64,000 nucleotides of DNA. Origin: Arachidicoccus sp. (GTDB lineage Bacteria > Bacteroidota > Bacteroidia > Chitinophagales > Chitinophagaceae). The notes beneath the pieces were generated by a model. That model was not told where the DNA came from. It worked only from the letters and a program-made list of their open reading frames with translations, and did no database searches. Below, piece after piece: positions 26,285 to 37,930 of the stretch. A program made the translations under genes and the position numbers. The number at the start of each line of letters is the position of its first letter. The first letter of the stretch is position 1. Where the stretch lies: assembly GCA_028283605.1 (NCBI GenBank), contig JAPWKH010000012.1, positions 1 to 64,000 of the forward strand, read 5' to 3'.

Positions 26285-27322
26285 TCAATATTGAAAAAAT
26301 ATTTCCGTAGCGCCAAAGCCGAAGCGTGCATTGTATTGATTTACGAAATGTTTTACTTCTTTTTTTGTTTTAAGAATATTATGAATTTCATCGCGCAGCA
26401 CTCCTTTTCCTACGCCATGAATTACTATTAAATTCGGCTGCATATTTTCAACGGCAACATTATACCATTTTTCAAATTCCTTTAATTGAATTTGCACTAT
26501 TTCAAAATTGCTCAACCCTTGAAAATTGTCCGAAATTTTTTCGATGTGCAAGTCTACAACGCTGCGAACCGGCGTTTTATAATCTTTAATTGTTTTGTTG
26601 TTAATCACTTTAAAACCGGCTTTGGACAAACCGCTCAAATCAACGCCCTGCTTAGGTTCTATAATTTTATCAGGATAAATATCAAAAAGCTCATACGAAA
26701 AAGCAGGTTCATTTTTTTCTTTCAGTTCTTCAATTTTTTTAAAGACCTGCTTAGGCCTTAGCTTCAGTTGCGTTTCAAAATATTCTGCTTTCTTTTTATG
26801 CTGTTGCGATAATGAAAACTCGAATAAGAATTGCGGACTTTCGTTTAATACAGAAAAGTCAAGGTCATGTAAATACACATCTTTCTGCGCATACACCTCA
26901 CTTTTCAATTCAAATTGCAAAGCATTATTTGCCTCTTGTTGATAATAAAATGTAAGATTGTCGTTGGTACGATTTACAAGATATATTTTAAAATAATCTA
27001 CTAGATCATCGCCGAACTCATCGAAAGAATATTTCGGAATAAAAGAAAGCCATACGCCGTCCGATGCTTTAATCTCACGCGTTTGCGGCTTGCGCTCTGT
27101 AGGAATTTGATCGATGTATATTTTTTCTTTTTTCTTTTCGGGAACAATTTTTTTATCGTTGAAAAATCTTTTGAAATAAGGAAAATCTACTTGATCGGAA
27201 TGTATGGGAAAACGCACGCCGCGTACTTCCACGATCAGCATTTTATCGTCGAGAATTTCATCCACTCGCCCTTCTTCATTCGTTTGCAAAACCAATATTT
27301 CGTCACCTATTTGATATTTCAT
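26285..27322 (-). CDS. DUF2027 and Smr-domain protein
   Basis: This 345-aa cytosolic protein begins with a small beta-barrel (MKYQIGDEILVL, EGRVDEILDDKMLIVEV, FPIHSDQVDF), followed by the DUF2027 beta domain (about 80-220) and a C-terminal Smr domain (about 255-345). The Smr part carries VVDLHIEKI and VIHGVGKGVLRDEIHNIL, the DLH and HGxGxG motifs of MutS2/SmrA-type nucleases. Activity on branched DNA or RNA is inferred from the family. Downstream, the frame ends with GATEIFFQY. It is preceded by an hsp20 terminator and stands alone. Confidence 0.9.
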   Translation of the reverse strand: MKYQIGDEILVLQTNEEGRVDEILDDKMLIVEVRGVRFPIHSDQVDFPYFKRFFNDKKIVPEKKKEKIYIDQIPTERKPQTREIKASDGVWLSFIPKYSFDEFGDDLVDYFKIYLVNRTNDNLTFYYQQEANNALQFELKSEVYAQKDVYLHDLDFSVLNESPQFLFEFSLSQQHKKKAEYFETQLKLRPKQVFKKIEELKEKNEPAFSYELFDIYPDKIIEPKQGVDLSGLSKAGFKVINNKTIKDYKTPVRSVVDLHIEKISDNFQGLSNFEIVQIQLKEFEKWYNVAVENMQPNLIVIHGVGKGVLRDEIHNILKTKKEVKHFVNQYNARFGFGATEIFFQY

Positions 27323-27371
27323 TTTTCTATATTAAAACAATTTTCAAAATTACGCATTCCGTCAAACAAAA

Positions 27372-27402
27372 AATCCCGCAAAGCTAGAAAGCTGCGGGAT
27401 TT
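27372..27402 (-). terminator. Intrinsic terminator of hsp20
   Basis: AATCCCGCA and TGCGGGATT (27394-27402) form a 9-bp stem with AGCT pairs inside. On the minus strand it is followed by TTTTTTG. It lies between the hsp20 stop and the DUF2027 gene. Confidence 0.85.
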
Positions 27403-27444
27403 AGCTTCGGTTAAGAAGCATTAAACAATCACTCAACACAAATT

Positions 27445-27861
27445 TTATGCAATGCTTATTTCTTTAGGCTGAACTTTTACTTCTTCTTTTTTGGGAAGCG
27501 TGATTTGCAAAATACCGTTTTCGTATTTGGCTGAAATAGCGTCTGCATCAATCTTTTCGTCCAATGTAAATGTACGTTTGAAGCTTTTTAAAGTATATTC
27601 TTGTCTATGCAGTTTTTCTGCTTTTGTTTCTTGCTCGCTTGCTTTTTCGTAAGAAATTGTAAGCAAACCAGCATCTACGTTAATTTTAAAATCCTGCTTT
27701 TGTAATCCAGGTGCAACTACATCTACCTGAAATGCGTTATTACTTTCCTGAATATTTACGGGAGGAACATTCAAATCTTTAGAATAATTCGAAGGAAGAC
27801 CATTGAATAATTCGTCGAACAAATTGTTCCAATTGTTGTAATTTCTTTTTACGAGTGTCAT
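27445..27861 (-). CDS. Small heat-shock protein, Hsp20/alpha-crystallin family
   Basis: This ATP-independent holdase chaperone of 138 aa forms oligomers that trap unfolding proteins. The alpha-crystallin domain is clear: NAFQVDVVAPGLQKQDFKI near 40-58, LLTISYEK, FKRTFTLDEKIDADAISAKYENGILQITLPK near 93-125 (read in pieces), with the diagnostic ENGILQITLPK. The C-terminal extension contains VQPKEISIA, with a short I-x-I-like anchor. The upstream region shared with brxA contains a 19-bp direct repeat that may control it. Confidence 0.95.
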   Translation of the reverse strand: MTLVKRNYNNWNNLFDELFNGLPSNYSKDLNVPPVNIQESNNAFQVDVVAPGLQKQDFKINVDAGLLTISYEKASEQETKAEKLHRQEYTLKSFKRTFTLDEKIDADAISAKYENGILQITLPKKEEVKVQPKEISIA

Positions 27862-27944
27862 AATATTATGTTTTTGATTTTATGAATAATTGATTTTCGA
27901 CTAATGATTAATCAAACAATGAACCAACAGAAAAAATTATTTAT

Positions 27945-27963
27945 AATTAAGTCAATTAGTCGC
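27945..27963. repeat. 19-bp direct repeat, copy 1 (hsp20-brxA spacer)
   Basis: The unit is AATTAAGTCAATTAGTCGC. A second unit starts 31 bp further (27976) and differs only at the middle bases. The spacing of about three helical turns puts both on one DNA face, so this could be an operator pair. Confidence 0.6.
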
Positions 27964-27975
27964 ATTATTACTTTT

Positions 27976-27994
27976 AATTAAGTCATAATGTCGC
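27976..27994. repeat. 19-bp direct repeat, copy 2 (hsp20-brxA spacer)
   Basis: The unit is AATTAAGTCATAATGTCGC, sharing the first ten and last five bases with copy 1. It lies between the divergent hsp20 and brxA genes. Confidence 0.6.
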
Positions 27995-28091
27995 TTCTTA
28001 TAGATAATTAAAAACAAAATGGCTGGAAATAAATAATTCCGACTTCGGCCTCAATGACCAATTCTTTACAATTCTCTATCAAAATAGTTTG

Positions 28092-28099
28092 TAATTTTG
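28092..28099 (+). promoter_or_regulatory. Possible -7 element for brxA
   Basis: TAATTTTG fits the Bacteroidota -7 consensus TAnnTTTG and lies 35 bp before the start codon. The expected TTTG at the right distance upstream is not convincing. Confidence 0.35.
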
Positions 28100-28133
28100 T
28101 AATCTTATTTTTTAAATAAAAATCAAATTAGAT

Positions 28134-28547
28134 ATGTATCCCGAAGAAATAGTATTGCCAATGAAGGCAGAACTGACTGATAACGGTTTCGAAGATTTAC
28201 AAACTCCTGAAGAAGTTGAAAACGCTTTAAAGCAGGAAGGAACAACTTTAGTAATGGTTAATTCTGTTTGTGGTTGTTCGGCCGGCAGCGCACGTCCCGG
28301 TGTATTAATGGCTGTTTTTAATTCCGAGAAAAAACCAAATCATCTTGTAACCACCTTTGCCGGTTTTGATGTAGATGCAGTAAAAACCTTGCGTGAACAT
28401 TTATTGCCTTATCCGCCATCATCTCCTGCTATCGCTTTATTTAAAGATGGTAAATTGGTACACATGATCGAAAGACACATGATAGAAGGCCGTCCCGCTC
28501 AAATGATCGCAGGTCATTTAATAGAAACTTTTGAAGAATATTGTTGA
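28134..28547 (+). CDS. BrxA/BrxB-family bacilliredoxin
   Basis: These 137-aa thioredoxin-fold proteins reduce bacillithiol- or similar low-molecular-weight thiol-modified proteins. The family motif C-G-C is at 46-48 (NSVCGCSAGSARPG), replacing the CxxC of thioredoxins. TTFAGFDVDAVKTLREHL and the cis-Pro region YPPSSPAIALFKDGK are also characteristic. The protein ends with FEEYC, a C-terminal cysteine. Bacteroidota often carry it as a stand-alone gene. It is divergent from hsp20 and ends just before the rRNA operon terminator. Confidence 0.93.
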   Translation: MYPEEIVLPMKAELTDNGFEDLQTPEEVENALKQEGTTLVMVNSVCGCSAGSARPGVLMAVFNSEKKPNHLVTTFAGFDVDAVKTLREHLLPYPPSSPAIALFKDGKLVHMIERHMIEGRPAQMIAGHLIETFEEYC

Positions 28548-28595
28548 TTAATTTTATCTACAACGGTATAATTTTTATAAAAGTTTTTAAACAAA

Positions 28596-28627
28596 AAAGC
28601 CCCTGATAAAATATATCAGGGGCTTTT
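28596..28627. terminator. Bidirectional terminator between brxA and the rRNA operon
   Basis: AAAAGCCCCTGATA pairs with TATCAGGGGCTTTT across a 4-nt loop. Runs of A and T at the two ends allow termination on both strands, serving brxA and the 5S rRNA side. Confidence 0.85.
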
Positions 28628-28635
28628 AAAATAAA

Positions 28636-28748
28636 TACGGCGGCTACCTACTCTTCCGGGGACAATGCCCGAGTACCATCGGCCATGAGGGGCTTAACTT
28701 CTCTGTTCGGTAAGGGAAGAGGTGAACACCCTCGGTATAACCACCATA
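28636..28748 (-). rRNA. rrf: 5S ribosomal RNA
   Basis: About 113 nt. The minus strand contains the conserved CCGAACAGAGAAGTTAAGCC core and pairing termini (GGTGGTTATACC and GGTAGCCGCC). The ends are estimated to within a few bases from the terminal stem. Confidence 0.95.
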
Positions 28749-28763
28749 AAAAGGTAAGAATTA

Positions 28764-28785
28764 ATAATTGTCAATTGACAATTAT
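28764..28785. repeat. 22-bp palindrome of the AATTGTCAATT family (5S-23S spacer)
   Basis: A perfect 22-bp palindrome made of two inverted copies of ATAATTGTCAA. It lies 3' of 23S and can pair with the related block 5' of 23S (31831-31859). Confidence 0.75.
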
Positions 28786-28866
28786 CAACTCAATAAGTTA
28801 CATATTGGAAAAGCTCACTCAAGAGCTTACTCTTACATTTCAAAATAAGAATAATTAAAAAAATAA

Positions 28867-31668
<2,802 letters not shown>

Positions 31669-31830
31669 ATTTAGAAATTGTAGTGATGTTACCACCACTA
31701 TTTGAAAATTATAAATGTCGAATTATAAATTATAAATGTTGCCACCTATAACTATAACCAAACAATCATAACTCCCTTTACTCTTTTGATTTTGCTTTTT
31801 CCAATATGTCAAAGAACTTTCTTTCAATGG

Positions 31831-31859
31831 ATAATTGACAATTCATAATTGACAATTAT
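31831..31859. repeat. AATTGACAATT repeat block 5' of 23S
   Basis: Two direct copies of ATAATTGACAATT separated by a few bases. It is complementary to the palindrome at 28764-28785, so the two could form a stem that brackets the 23S precursor. Confidence 0.7.
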
Positions 31860-31955
31860 GCTTTTATTGAAAACTGTTGATGCTTAGATGATGAATCTGC
31901 GGCTCTTGTTTCAAACCAACATCTTTTGTTTTGTACCTAAAGAACTTTCGAATCT

Positions 31956-31989
31956 TCAATTGTTAATTATCAATTGTCAATTCTTAATT
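31956..31989. repeat. AATTGTCAATT repeat block 3' of tRNA-Ala
   Basis: Contains CAATTGTTAATTATCAATTG and a further GTCAATTCTTAATT. It is an imperfect inverted match to the block on the other side of tRNA-Ala (32073-32104). Confidence 0.7.
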
Positions 31990-31995
31990 TATCTG

Positions 31996-32069
31996 TGGAG
32001 GATATCGGAGTCGAACCGATGACCCTCTGCGTGCAAGGCAGATGCTCTAGCCAACTGAGCTAACCCCCC
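31996..32069 (-). tRNA. tRNA-Ala (anticodon TGC)
   Basis: A 74-nt cloverleaf on the minus strand. Acceptor is GGGGGGT against ATCCTCC, the D arm has AGCTCAGTTGGC, the anticodon loop TTGCACG gives TGC, the T loop is GGTTCGACTCC and the discriminator is A. CCA is not encoded. It is located in the 16S-23S spacer. Confidence 0.97.
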
Positions 32070-32072
32070 GTT

Positions 32073-32104
32073 TTAATGAACAATTAATAATGAACAATTG
32101 ACAA
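32073..32104. repeat. AATTGACAA repeat block 5' of tRNA-Ala
   Basis: Two imperfect copies of TGAACAATTAATAA/TGAACAATTGACAA. It faces the block at 31956-31989 in inverted orientation across tRNA-Ala. Confidence 0.7.
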
Positions 32105-32111
32105 ATATTAC

Positions 32112-32144
32112 TATCAATTGTCAATTTGTAATTGCCAATTAATT
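32112..32144. repeat. AATTGTCAATT repeat block 3' of tRNA-Ile
   Basis: TATCAATTGTCAATTTG is followed by a second, degenerate unit TAATTGCCAATTAATT. It is an inverted match to 32234-32263. Confidence 0.7.
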
Positions 32145-32147
32145 CAG

Positions 32148-32221
32148 TAGTCCCGCCCAGATTTGAACTGGGGACCTCTACATTATCAGTGTAGCGCTCT
32201 AACCAACTGAGCTACGAGACT
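32148..32221 (-). tRNA. tRNA-Ile (anticodon GAT)
   Basis: A 74-nt cloverleaf on the minus strand. Acceptor AGTCTCG pairs with CGGGACT (one T-G), the D arm is TAGCTCAGTTGGTTAGAGC, the anticodon loop CTGATAA gives GAT, the T loop is AGTTCAAATCT and the discriminator is A. It sits between 16S and tRNA-Ala. Confidence 0.97.
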
Positions 32222-32233
32222 GTTTCTGCTAAT

Positions 32234-32263
32234 GGACAATTGATAATGAATAATTGACAATTG
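32234..32263. repeat. AATTGACAATT repeat block 5' of tRNA-Ile
   Basis: GGACAATTGATAATGAATAA followed by TTGACAATTG. It faces the block at 32112-32144 across tRNA-Ile. Confidence 0.7.
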
Positions 32264-32417
32264 TTCAATGTATTTTACAGATGTCGCATCTCATCGACCA
32301 TCAGCGATCCACTTTTTTAAAGAACTGTTTTTGAATAAATAATATCCAATATTTTTAAAAGAAAATAAAAACAACAGTAATACTACAATTATTAATTAAT
32401 TAATAAAGCGTTACTCT

Positions 32418-33948
<1,531 letters not shown>

Positions 33949-34140
33949 TGTTTTGTCTGAACTGACTAAATTTTTCTCTCGAAATCTTTAGGCGTCAAAA
34001 TTTGTGTTCTTTTCTAACGCTTCGTAGTGTCTTCCTTACTGTTATTTTTATTTCCTTTCAAAGATCTTTATGAGCTTGTAACTCATTAGCTGTCACTTAG
34101 TTATCTCTAACCCCTGCAACCCTTATCCCCTTTGGGAGTG

Positions 34141-34172
34141 CAAATGTAGAAGCTTTTTTTTTATTAAACAAA
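34141..34172 (-). promoter_or_regulatory. rRNA promoter P2
   Basis: On the minus strand TTTG (34169-34172) is followed after exactly 20 nt by TACATTTG (34141-34148), a perfect Bacteroidota vegetative promoter. The sequence that follows, GCACTCCC, is shared with P1. Confidence 0.8.
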
Positions 34173-34273
34173 TCTTTTTAAAAAATTTATTCAGTTATTT
34201 TTTTCCAAGCCTAACCTCCCAAAAATAAGCCCCGTAAATCCTTAAAGAACTATTGCCCCGCATTTAGGGAGCG

Positions 34274-34305
34274 CAAAGCTAAGACGTATAATTCTATTAA
34301 ACAAA
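34274..34305 (-). promoter_or_regulatory. rRNA promoter P1
   Basis: On the minus strand TTTG (34302-34305), a 20-nt spacer and TAGCTTTG (34274-34281) match the consensus exactly. P1 and P2 share TTTGTTTAATA at the upstream element and GC(A/G)CTCCC after the -7 box. Confidence 0.8.
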
Positions 34306-34599
34306 TATTTTTTGAAAAATATTGAATATTATCTGTAATGCATTATCAAGAAGGTTAATTTAGGTTTACTGATATTTCTATTGAAAATCAATTTCATTAT
34401 TCACGGTAAGCGACTTTTCAATAAAATGTTGAATGCAGTTTCGTTCGGCTAATTCATGAAAAACTATAGACTAATTGAAAGTAGATCACATTAAAATGTG
34501 ATTCAATATTTTTCTATAATGAAAAATTGCAGGTAATTAGTTTAATTTTCGTCTTTTATCTCTCAAAAACAACTGTCTTTTTTATTGCATAGGATTAAT
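34306..34599. other. Spacer upstream of rRNA promoters
   Basis: AT-rich, with no open frame or RNA that I can support. It may serve as an UP-like region for the rRNA promoters. Confidence 0.4.
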
Positions 34600-34752
34600 T
34601 TACTTTGGAAATACAGGCATTCTTTCTCTTCCATAACAACAGATGCAGATATAATGAATTTTCCACTTACCGTCGAATTTCTTTCGCAGTCGCCATAATG
34701 CCATATCAATACCGGCAATATTGACTTTTATCTGTCTGCTTTTATTTGTCAG
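34600..34752 (-). pseudogene. Possible C-terminal remnant of a SnoaL/NTF2-like gene
   Basis: A 50-codon open stretch without a credible start ends in a TAA at 34600-34602. It reads IKVNIAGIDMALWRLRKKFD then GKWKIHYI, which resembles the last two strands of SnoaL-like proteins. Similarity is short and from memory only. Confidence 0.25.
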
Positions 34753-34775
34753 TTAAACACCCTTGTCCGAAAAGC

Positions 34776-34810
34776 AAAAAGCCACAGATACAAGTTATCT
34801 GTGGCTTTTT
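34776..34810 (-). terminator. Intrinsic terminator of the SDR cassette
   Basis: AAAAAGCCACAGATA pairs with TATCTGTGGCTTTTT across a short loop. On the minus strand it ends in a T run. It lies about 95 bp beyond the last SDR stop. Confidence 0.85.
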
Positions 34811-34903
34811 AATACTAATAAGTAGTGATTGGTTCAGACTTATTTGTGAAAGTTCGCACAACCACCGGCAACCAATAATGGTAGTCTCCTGCCTTTCATT
34901 TTT

Positions 34904-35662
34904 TTAAAAACCATACATACCGCCCGAAACGGAAATCTGCTCACCCGTAATCCAGGCTGCATCATCAGAAGCAATAAATACCACGGCTTTCGCAATATCT
35001 TCGGGCCGGCCTCTGCGACCCAGCGGTGTTTTTTCGACAAACATTTTTTCATAGTCGCTACCCGGAGTAACACCTGCACTGGCGGCGCCTTCCGTATCCG
35101 TAGCGCCCGGTAAAATAGAATTGATCCGAACGTTTTTAACACCCAACTCCTTAGATAAAGCAATGGTAAAGGCATCCAGTGCTGCTTTAGTTGCAGAGTA
35201 CAAGGAGGCATTCGGAAGCGGGTATTTGCTGGCACCCGAACTGATATTGATAATGTTGCCGCCCTTGTCTCCAAATAACTTCAATGCTGCCTGAATTGTT
35301 AGGATAGGCCCTAATACATTGACGTTGAAACTCTGATGAAAAGCTGCTATCGAGATTTGTTCTATAGGCGCATATCCCTGGGCAACCGCATTGTTTACCA
35401 AAATGTCCAACGTGCCGAAAGCTTTCTTTGTTTCTTCAAACAGCCTGGTTACATCGGCTTCTTTCGATACATCGGCCTGTACCGCAATGGCTGTGCCTCC
35501 ATTATCTGTTATGGATTTCACTACGTTATCAGCATTCGCCTTGCTTGAAGCATAATTTACAACAACCTTTGCACCTGCTGCTGCAAAGTGTTTTGCAATA
35601 GATGCACCTATTCCTTGTGATGAACCTGTAACTATTGCCACTTTATTTTTTAATGTACTCAT
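34904..35662 (-). CDS. Short-chain dehydrogenase/reductase (SDR)
   Basis: This 252-aa NAD(P)-dependent oxidoreductase has the Rossmann motif TGSSQGIG (12-19), NNAVAQG in place of the usual NNAG (about 89), the active-site Ser (ISSGASK) and YSATKAA (Tyr and Lys, about 155-160). The C-terminus ends in ISVSGGMYGF. It resembles the FabG/glucose-1-dehydrogenase branch. The substrate is unknown. It is the last gene of a three-gene cassette with an F420-reductase-like protein and a second SDR, all divergent from HxlR. HxlR-controlled SDRs are often linked to detoxification of aldehydes or quinones, which I only infer here. Confidence 0.93.
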   Translation of the reverse strand: MSTLKNKVAIVTGSSQGIGASIAKHFAAAGAKVVVNYASSKANADNVVKSITDNGGTAIAVQADVSKEADVTRLFEETKKAFGTLDILVNNAVAQGYAPIEQISIAAFHQSFNVNVLGPILTIQAALKLFGDKGGNIINISSGASKYPLPNASLYSATKAALDAFTIALSKELGVKNVRINSILPGATDTEGAASAGVTPGSDYEKMFVEKTPLGRRGRPEDIAKAVVFIASDDAAWITGEQISVSGGMYGF

Positions 35663-35688
35663 TGTTTTTATTTTTTAAGATTTGATAA

Positions 35689-36312
35689 TCAATCGAACTT
35701 GAACGAGTCCTGAAAGATCAGTTTACCCCAGCTATTTCCGTGCGCCTGCACCAGCAGTCCGCCTTCCGAAAGCCCGCCAAGCTGGACAGGTGAAAAACCA
35801 AGATTTTCCGCAAGCTTCCCGATCTCCGTTGCTGCACCGTCATCGTCGCTTGCCAGGTAAACGACTCTACTGCCACCATGTACGGCCGGATCCTGTGCAA
35901 GAATGCCAGCGCCCAAATGGTTGAAGCCCTTGATCAGTTTTCCTCCGGTAAAAGCTTGTGCAACTACCTTTGCGGAGGGCTGCCCGCCCAGTTGCTCAAG
36001 CGATACGCCGTAGGCATTGGTCACATCAACGATTGTCTTCCCCTGCCAGGTGGGCAGCGTCTTTGCGACGTCCGGGTGCGACTCGAAACGGACAGCCAAA
36101 AAGATGACGTCCGCCTTAACAGCTTCTGCCAGTGTGGTGGGAATGATCCCGGGTCCAATCGCGGCCGCATCGGATGCAAAGCTTTCCGGGTCGCGCGTGG
36201 TTGCAACGGAAACCTCGATACCCTTACGGGCAAATGCCCTGGCCAGCGCCTTGCCGATAGTGCCAAAGCCTACAATTGCGTAGCTTGCTACTTTGTTTTC
36301 TGATTTGCTCAT
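35689..36312 (-). CDS. NADPH-dependent F420 reductase-like/NAD(P)-binding protein
   Basis: The 207-aa protein has a Rossmann start IVGFGTIGKALARAFA (13-28), GPGIIPTTLAEAVKADVIFLAV and the segment KTIVDVTNAYG, all typical of the NADPH:F420 oxidoreductase-like family that also includes many proteins not using F420. GKLIKGFNHLGAGIL and VYLASDDDGA are further family-like segments. The gene has visibly higher GC than the surrounding genome: two 60-bp lines I counted are 58-60% GC, compared with about 35% in the PULs. That points to recent transfer. It lies between the two SDR genes with gaps of 26 and 59 bp and so is probably cotranscribed. Confidence 0.85.
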   Translation of the reverse strand: MSKSENKVASYAIVGFGTIGKALARAFARKGIEVSVATTRDPESFASDAAAIGPGIIPTTLAEAVKADVIFLAVRFESHPDVAKTLPTWQGKTIVDVTNAYGVSLEQLGGQPSAKVVAQAFTGGKLIKGFNHLGAGILAQDPAVHGGSRVVYLASDDDGAATEIGKLAENLGFSPVQLGGLSEGGLLVQAHGNSWGKLIFQDSFKFD

Positions 36313-36371
36313 TTTGAAATTATTTTAATGATTTAATGGCACGTTTACAAACCCGCGCCGGTGTGGGGCAT

Positions 36372-37124
36372 TTATTTAGACAGATAGGTCATCCCACCAT
36401 CAACAAGGAGTTCGGCACCAAGCATAAATGAAGAATCATCAGAGGCCAGGAAAACCGCTGTTTTACCAATATCAGATGGTTGCCCGATCCTGCCTATCGG
36501 CATTTGATCTGCAAAGTGTTTTTTTACCGCTTCCATTTGTTCTGCGGGAACAAACTTGTCAAATGCCGGTGTATCTGTTGTACCGGGTGTGATCACATTT
36601 GCCCTGATCTTTCTGTCTAAAAGGTCGCTTGAAAATCCTTTGGCTAAATAGATCACAGCCGCTTTTGCAGCGCCATAAAGCGTAAAATTCGCATACGCCC
36701 GGTGTGCAGCATTTGACCCGATCAAAATAATAGAACCACCATCATTCATATAGGGCAATGCTTTTTGGACAGTGAAGTAAACACTTTTCAGGTTCAGATC
36801 AATTGCCTTGTCAAAGTCGGCTTCGTCAAAAGTTGCCACAGTTCCTATAGCTCCGGCACCCGCATTGGCTACAACCACGTCTATTTTACCAAATTTTTCA
36901 GCTGTTGCTGCAAACACCCTTTCGAGGTCGGCAACGTTCGTTACATCGGCATTTATGGCTATAAAATTATCGCCAAGTTCAGCTACAGCACTATCTAAAG
37001 TTTCCTGATTTCGGCCTACAATAACTCCTTTAGCACCTTCATTTTTAAATTCCTGGGCAATGCCAAACCCAATACCGCTATTACCGCCTGTAATCACGGC
37101 TACTTTGCCTTTTAATTTACTCAT
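36372..37124 (-). CDS. Short-chain dehydrogenase/reductase (SDR)
   Basis: This 250-aa enzyme has TGGNSGIG (12-19) for NAD(P) binding, VANAGAG (around 86, the NNAG position), ILIGSNAAH with the catalytic Ser and YGAAKAA with Tyr and Lys. The end LLVDGGMTYL is standard. The substrate cannot be read. It is the first gene of the cassette and has a TACCTTTG -7-type element 20 bp before its start. It faces HxlR, which likely controls it. Confidence 0.94.
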   Translation of the reverse strand: MSKLKGKVAVITGGNSGIGFGIAQEFKNEGAKGVIVGRNQETLDSAVAELGDNFIAINADVTNVADLERVFAATAEKFGKIDVVVANAGAGAIGTVATFDEADFDKAIDLNLKSVYFTVQKALPYMNDGGSIILIGSNAAHRAYANFTLYGAAKAAVIYLAKGFSSDLLDRKIRANVITPGTTDTPAFDKFVPAEQMEAVKKHFADQMPIGRIGQPSDIGKTAVFLASDDSSFMLGAELLVDGGMTYLSK

Positions 37125-37143
37125 TGTTTTTGTATTTGTTTCA

Positions 37144-37151
37144 CAAAGGTA
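37144..37151 (-). promoter_or_regulatory. -7 element for the SDR cassette
   Basis: On the minus strand the octamer TACCTTTG fits TAnnTTTG. A matching TTTG about 20 nt upstream is absent. It overlaps the hxlR promoter region. Confidence 0.4.
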
Positions 37152-37152
37152 C

Positions 37153-37183
37153 TTTCATTGGTTTCTAAAATATACTATCTTTG
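37153..37183 (+). promoter_or_regulatory. Promoter of the HxlR gene
   Basis: TTTC (one mismatch from TTTG), 19 nt, then TATCTTTG. It lies 54 bp before the start codon at 37237 and is interleaved with the divergent SDR promoter. Confidence 0.5.
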
Positions 37184-37236
37184 TTTTTCTAGGAACCTTT
37201 AGGTAACTACTTTTATAAAACGTAAAAGACATTGAA

Positions 37237-37644
37237 ATGAGAGATGATAATTTTTGTAACTCAAATTGCCCCTTTACAAGGGCAATAGGCACAATAAGCA
37301 ACAAATGGAAGCCCATAATTCTTAATGTTATAAAAGACAAAACTGTCAGGTTTGGTCAGTTGGATGCTATTATTCCGATGATAACCCGAAAAGTATTAAC
37401 CGAACAACTTAAAGAACTGGAAGAAGATGGGATTATTCATAGAGTAGCATACAAAGAATTACCACCAAGGGTAGAATATTCCCTCACAGAAAAAGGATTG
37501 GCATTTTTACCGATTTTAGAAAGTATAAAAGAATGGAATTGTAAATATGAGGTAGCTCCTATGCCCGGTGAAGCCGGTAAAAAAAGTAGAGTAAATTATG
37601 CCCAGACAGTATTAAATCGAAACTTGAGAATAAATGGGAAATGA
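37237..37644 (+). CDS. HxlR-family transcriptional regulator
   Basis: This 135-aa winged-helix regulator has the family pattern CPFTRAIGTISNKWKPIIL (11-29), the recognition region TRKVLTEQLKELEEDGII (50-67) and the wing RVEYSLTEKG. Cysteines lie at residues 7 and 11 in the N-terminal arm (NFCNSNC), as in the redox- or electrophile-sensing members. It is divergent from the SDR cassette with overlapping promoters, so it is likely to sense an electrophile or aldehyde and control the SDR genes. The start ATG at 37237 is chosen because the family begins a few residues before the Cys-Pro motif. Confidence 0.94.
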   Translation: MRDDNFCNSNCPFTRAIGTISNKWKPIILNVIKDKTVRFGQLDAIIPMITRKVLTEQLKELEEDGIIHRVAYKELPPRVEYSLTEKGLAFLPILESIKEWNCKYEVAPMPGEAGKKSRVNYAQTVLNRNLRINGK

Positions 37645-37689
37645 AAAATATCAATCATATTTTCTATTTGCTATTACAATAAAAAAAGG

Positions 37690-37930
37690 AGATTTTACGA
37701 TTGTTGAATAATTTAGAAAGAATTTTAAACAGGATGTTGCCAAGGAATTAAAGGAGTTGGAATTAACCGGTTGGTCAAACGAACCGTTTTAAATATACAA
37801 TCCGTAACGGTTCAATATGAACTTACGGAACATAGCAATACGTTATAAACCATTATCAGCAATCTTACAGATTGGAGTTTTGTACACCAAAATAGAATTG
37901 TCGGGAATAGCAATTGTCAGAAAGTCTGAA
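37690..37930 (+). pseudogene. Decayed second HxlR-family regulator
   Basis: Immediately downstream of the intact hxlR, scattered frames give pieces of another HxlR protein: KQDVAKELKELELTG, then in another frame LVKRTVLNIQSVTVQYELTEH, then in a third DWSFVH-like sequence. Each matches the wing and C-terminal helix of the family. At least two frame changes and a stop (TTTTAA near 37790) break it. The N-terminal half was not recognised. Confidence 0.6.
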
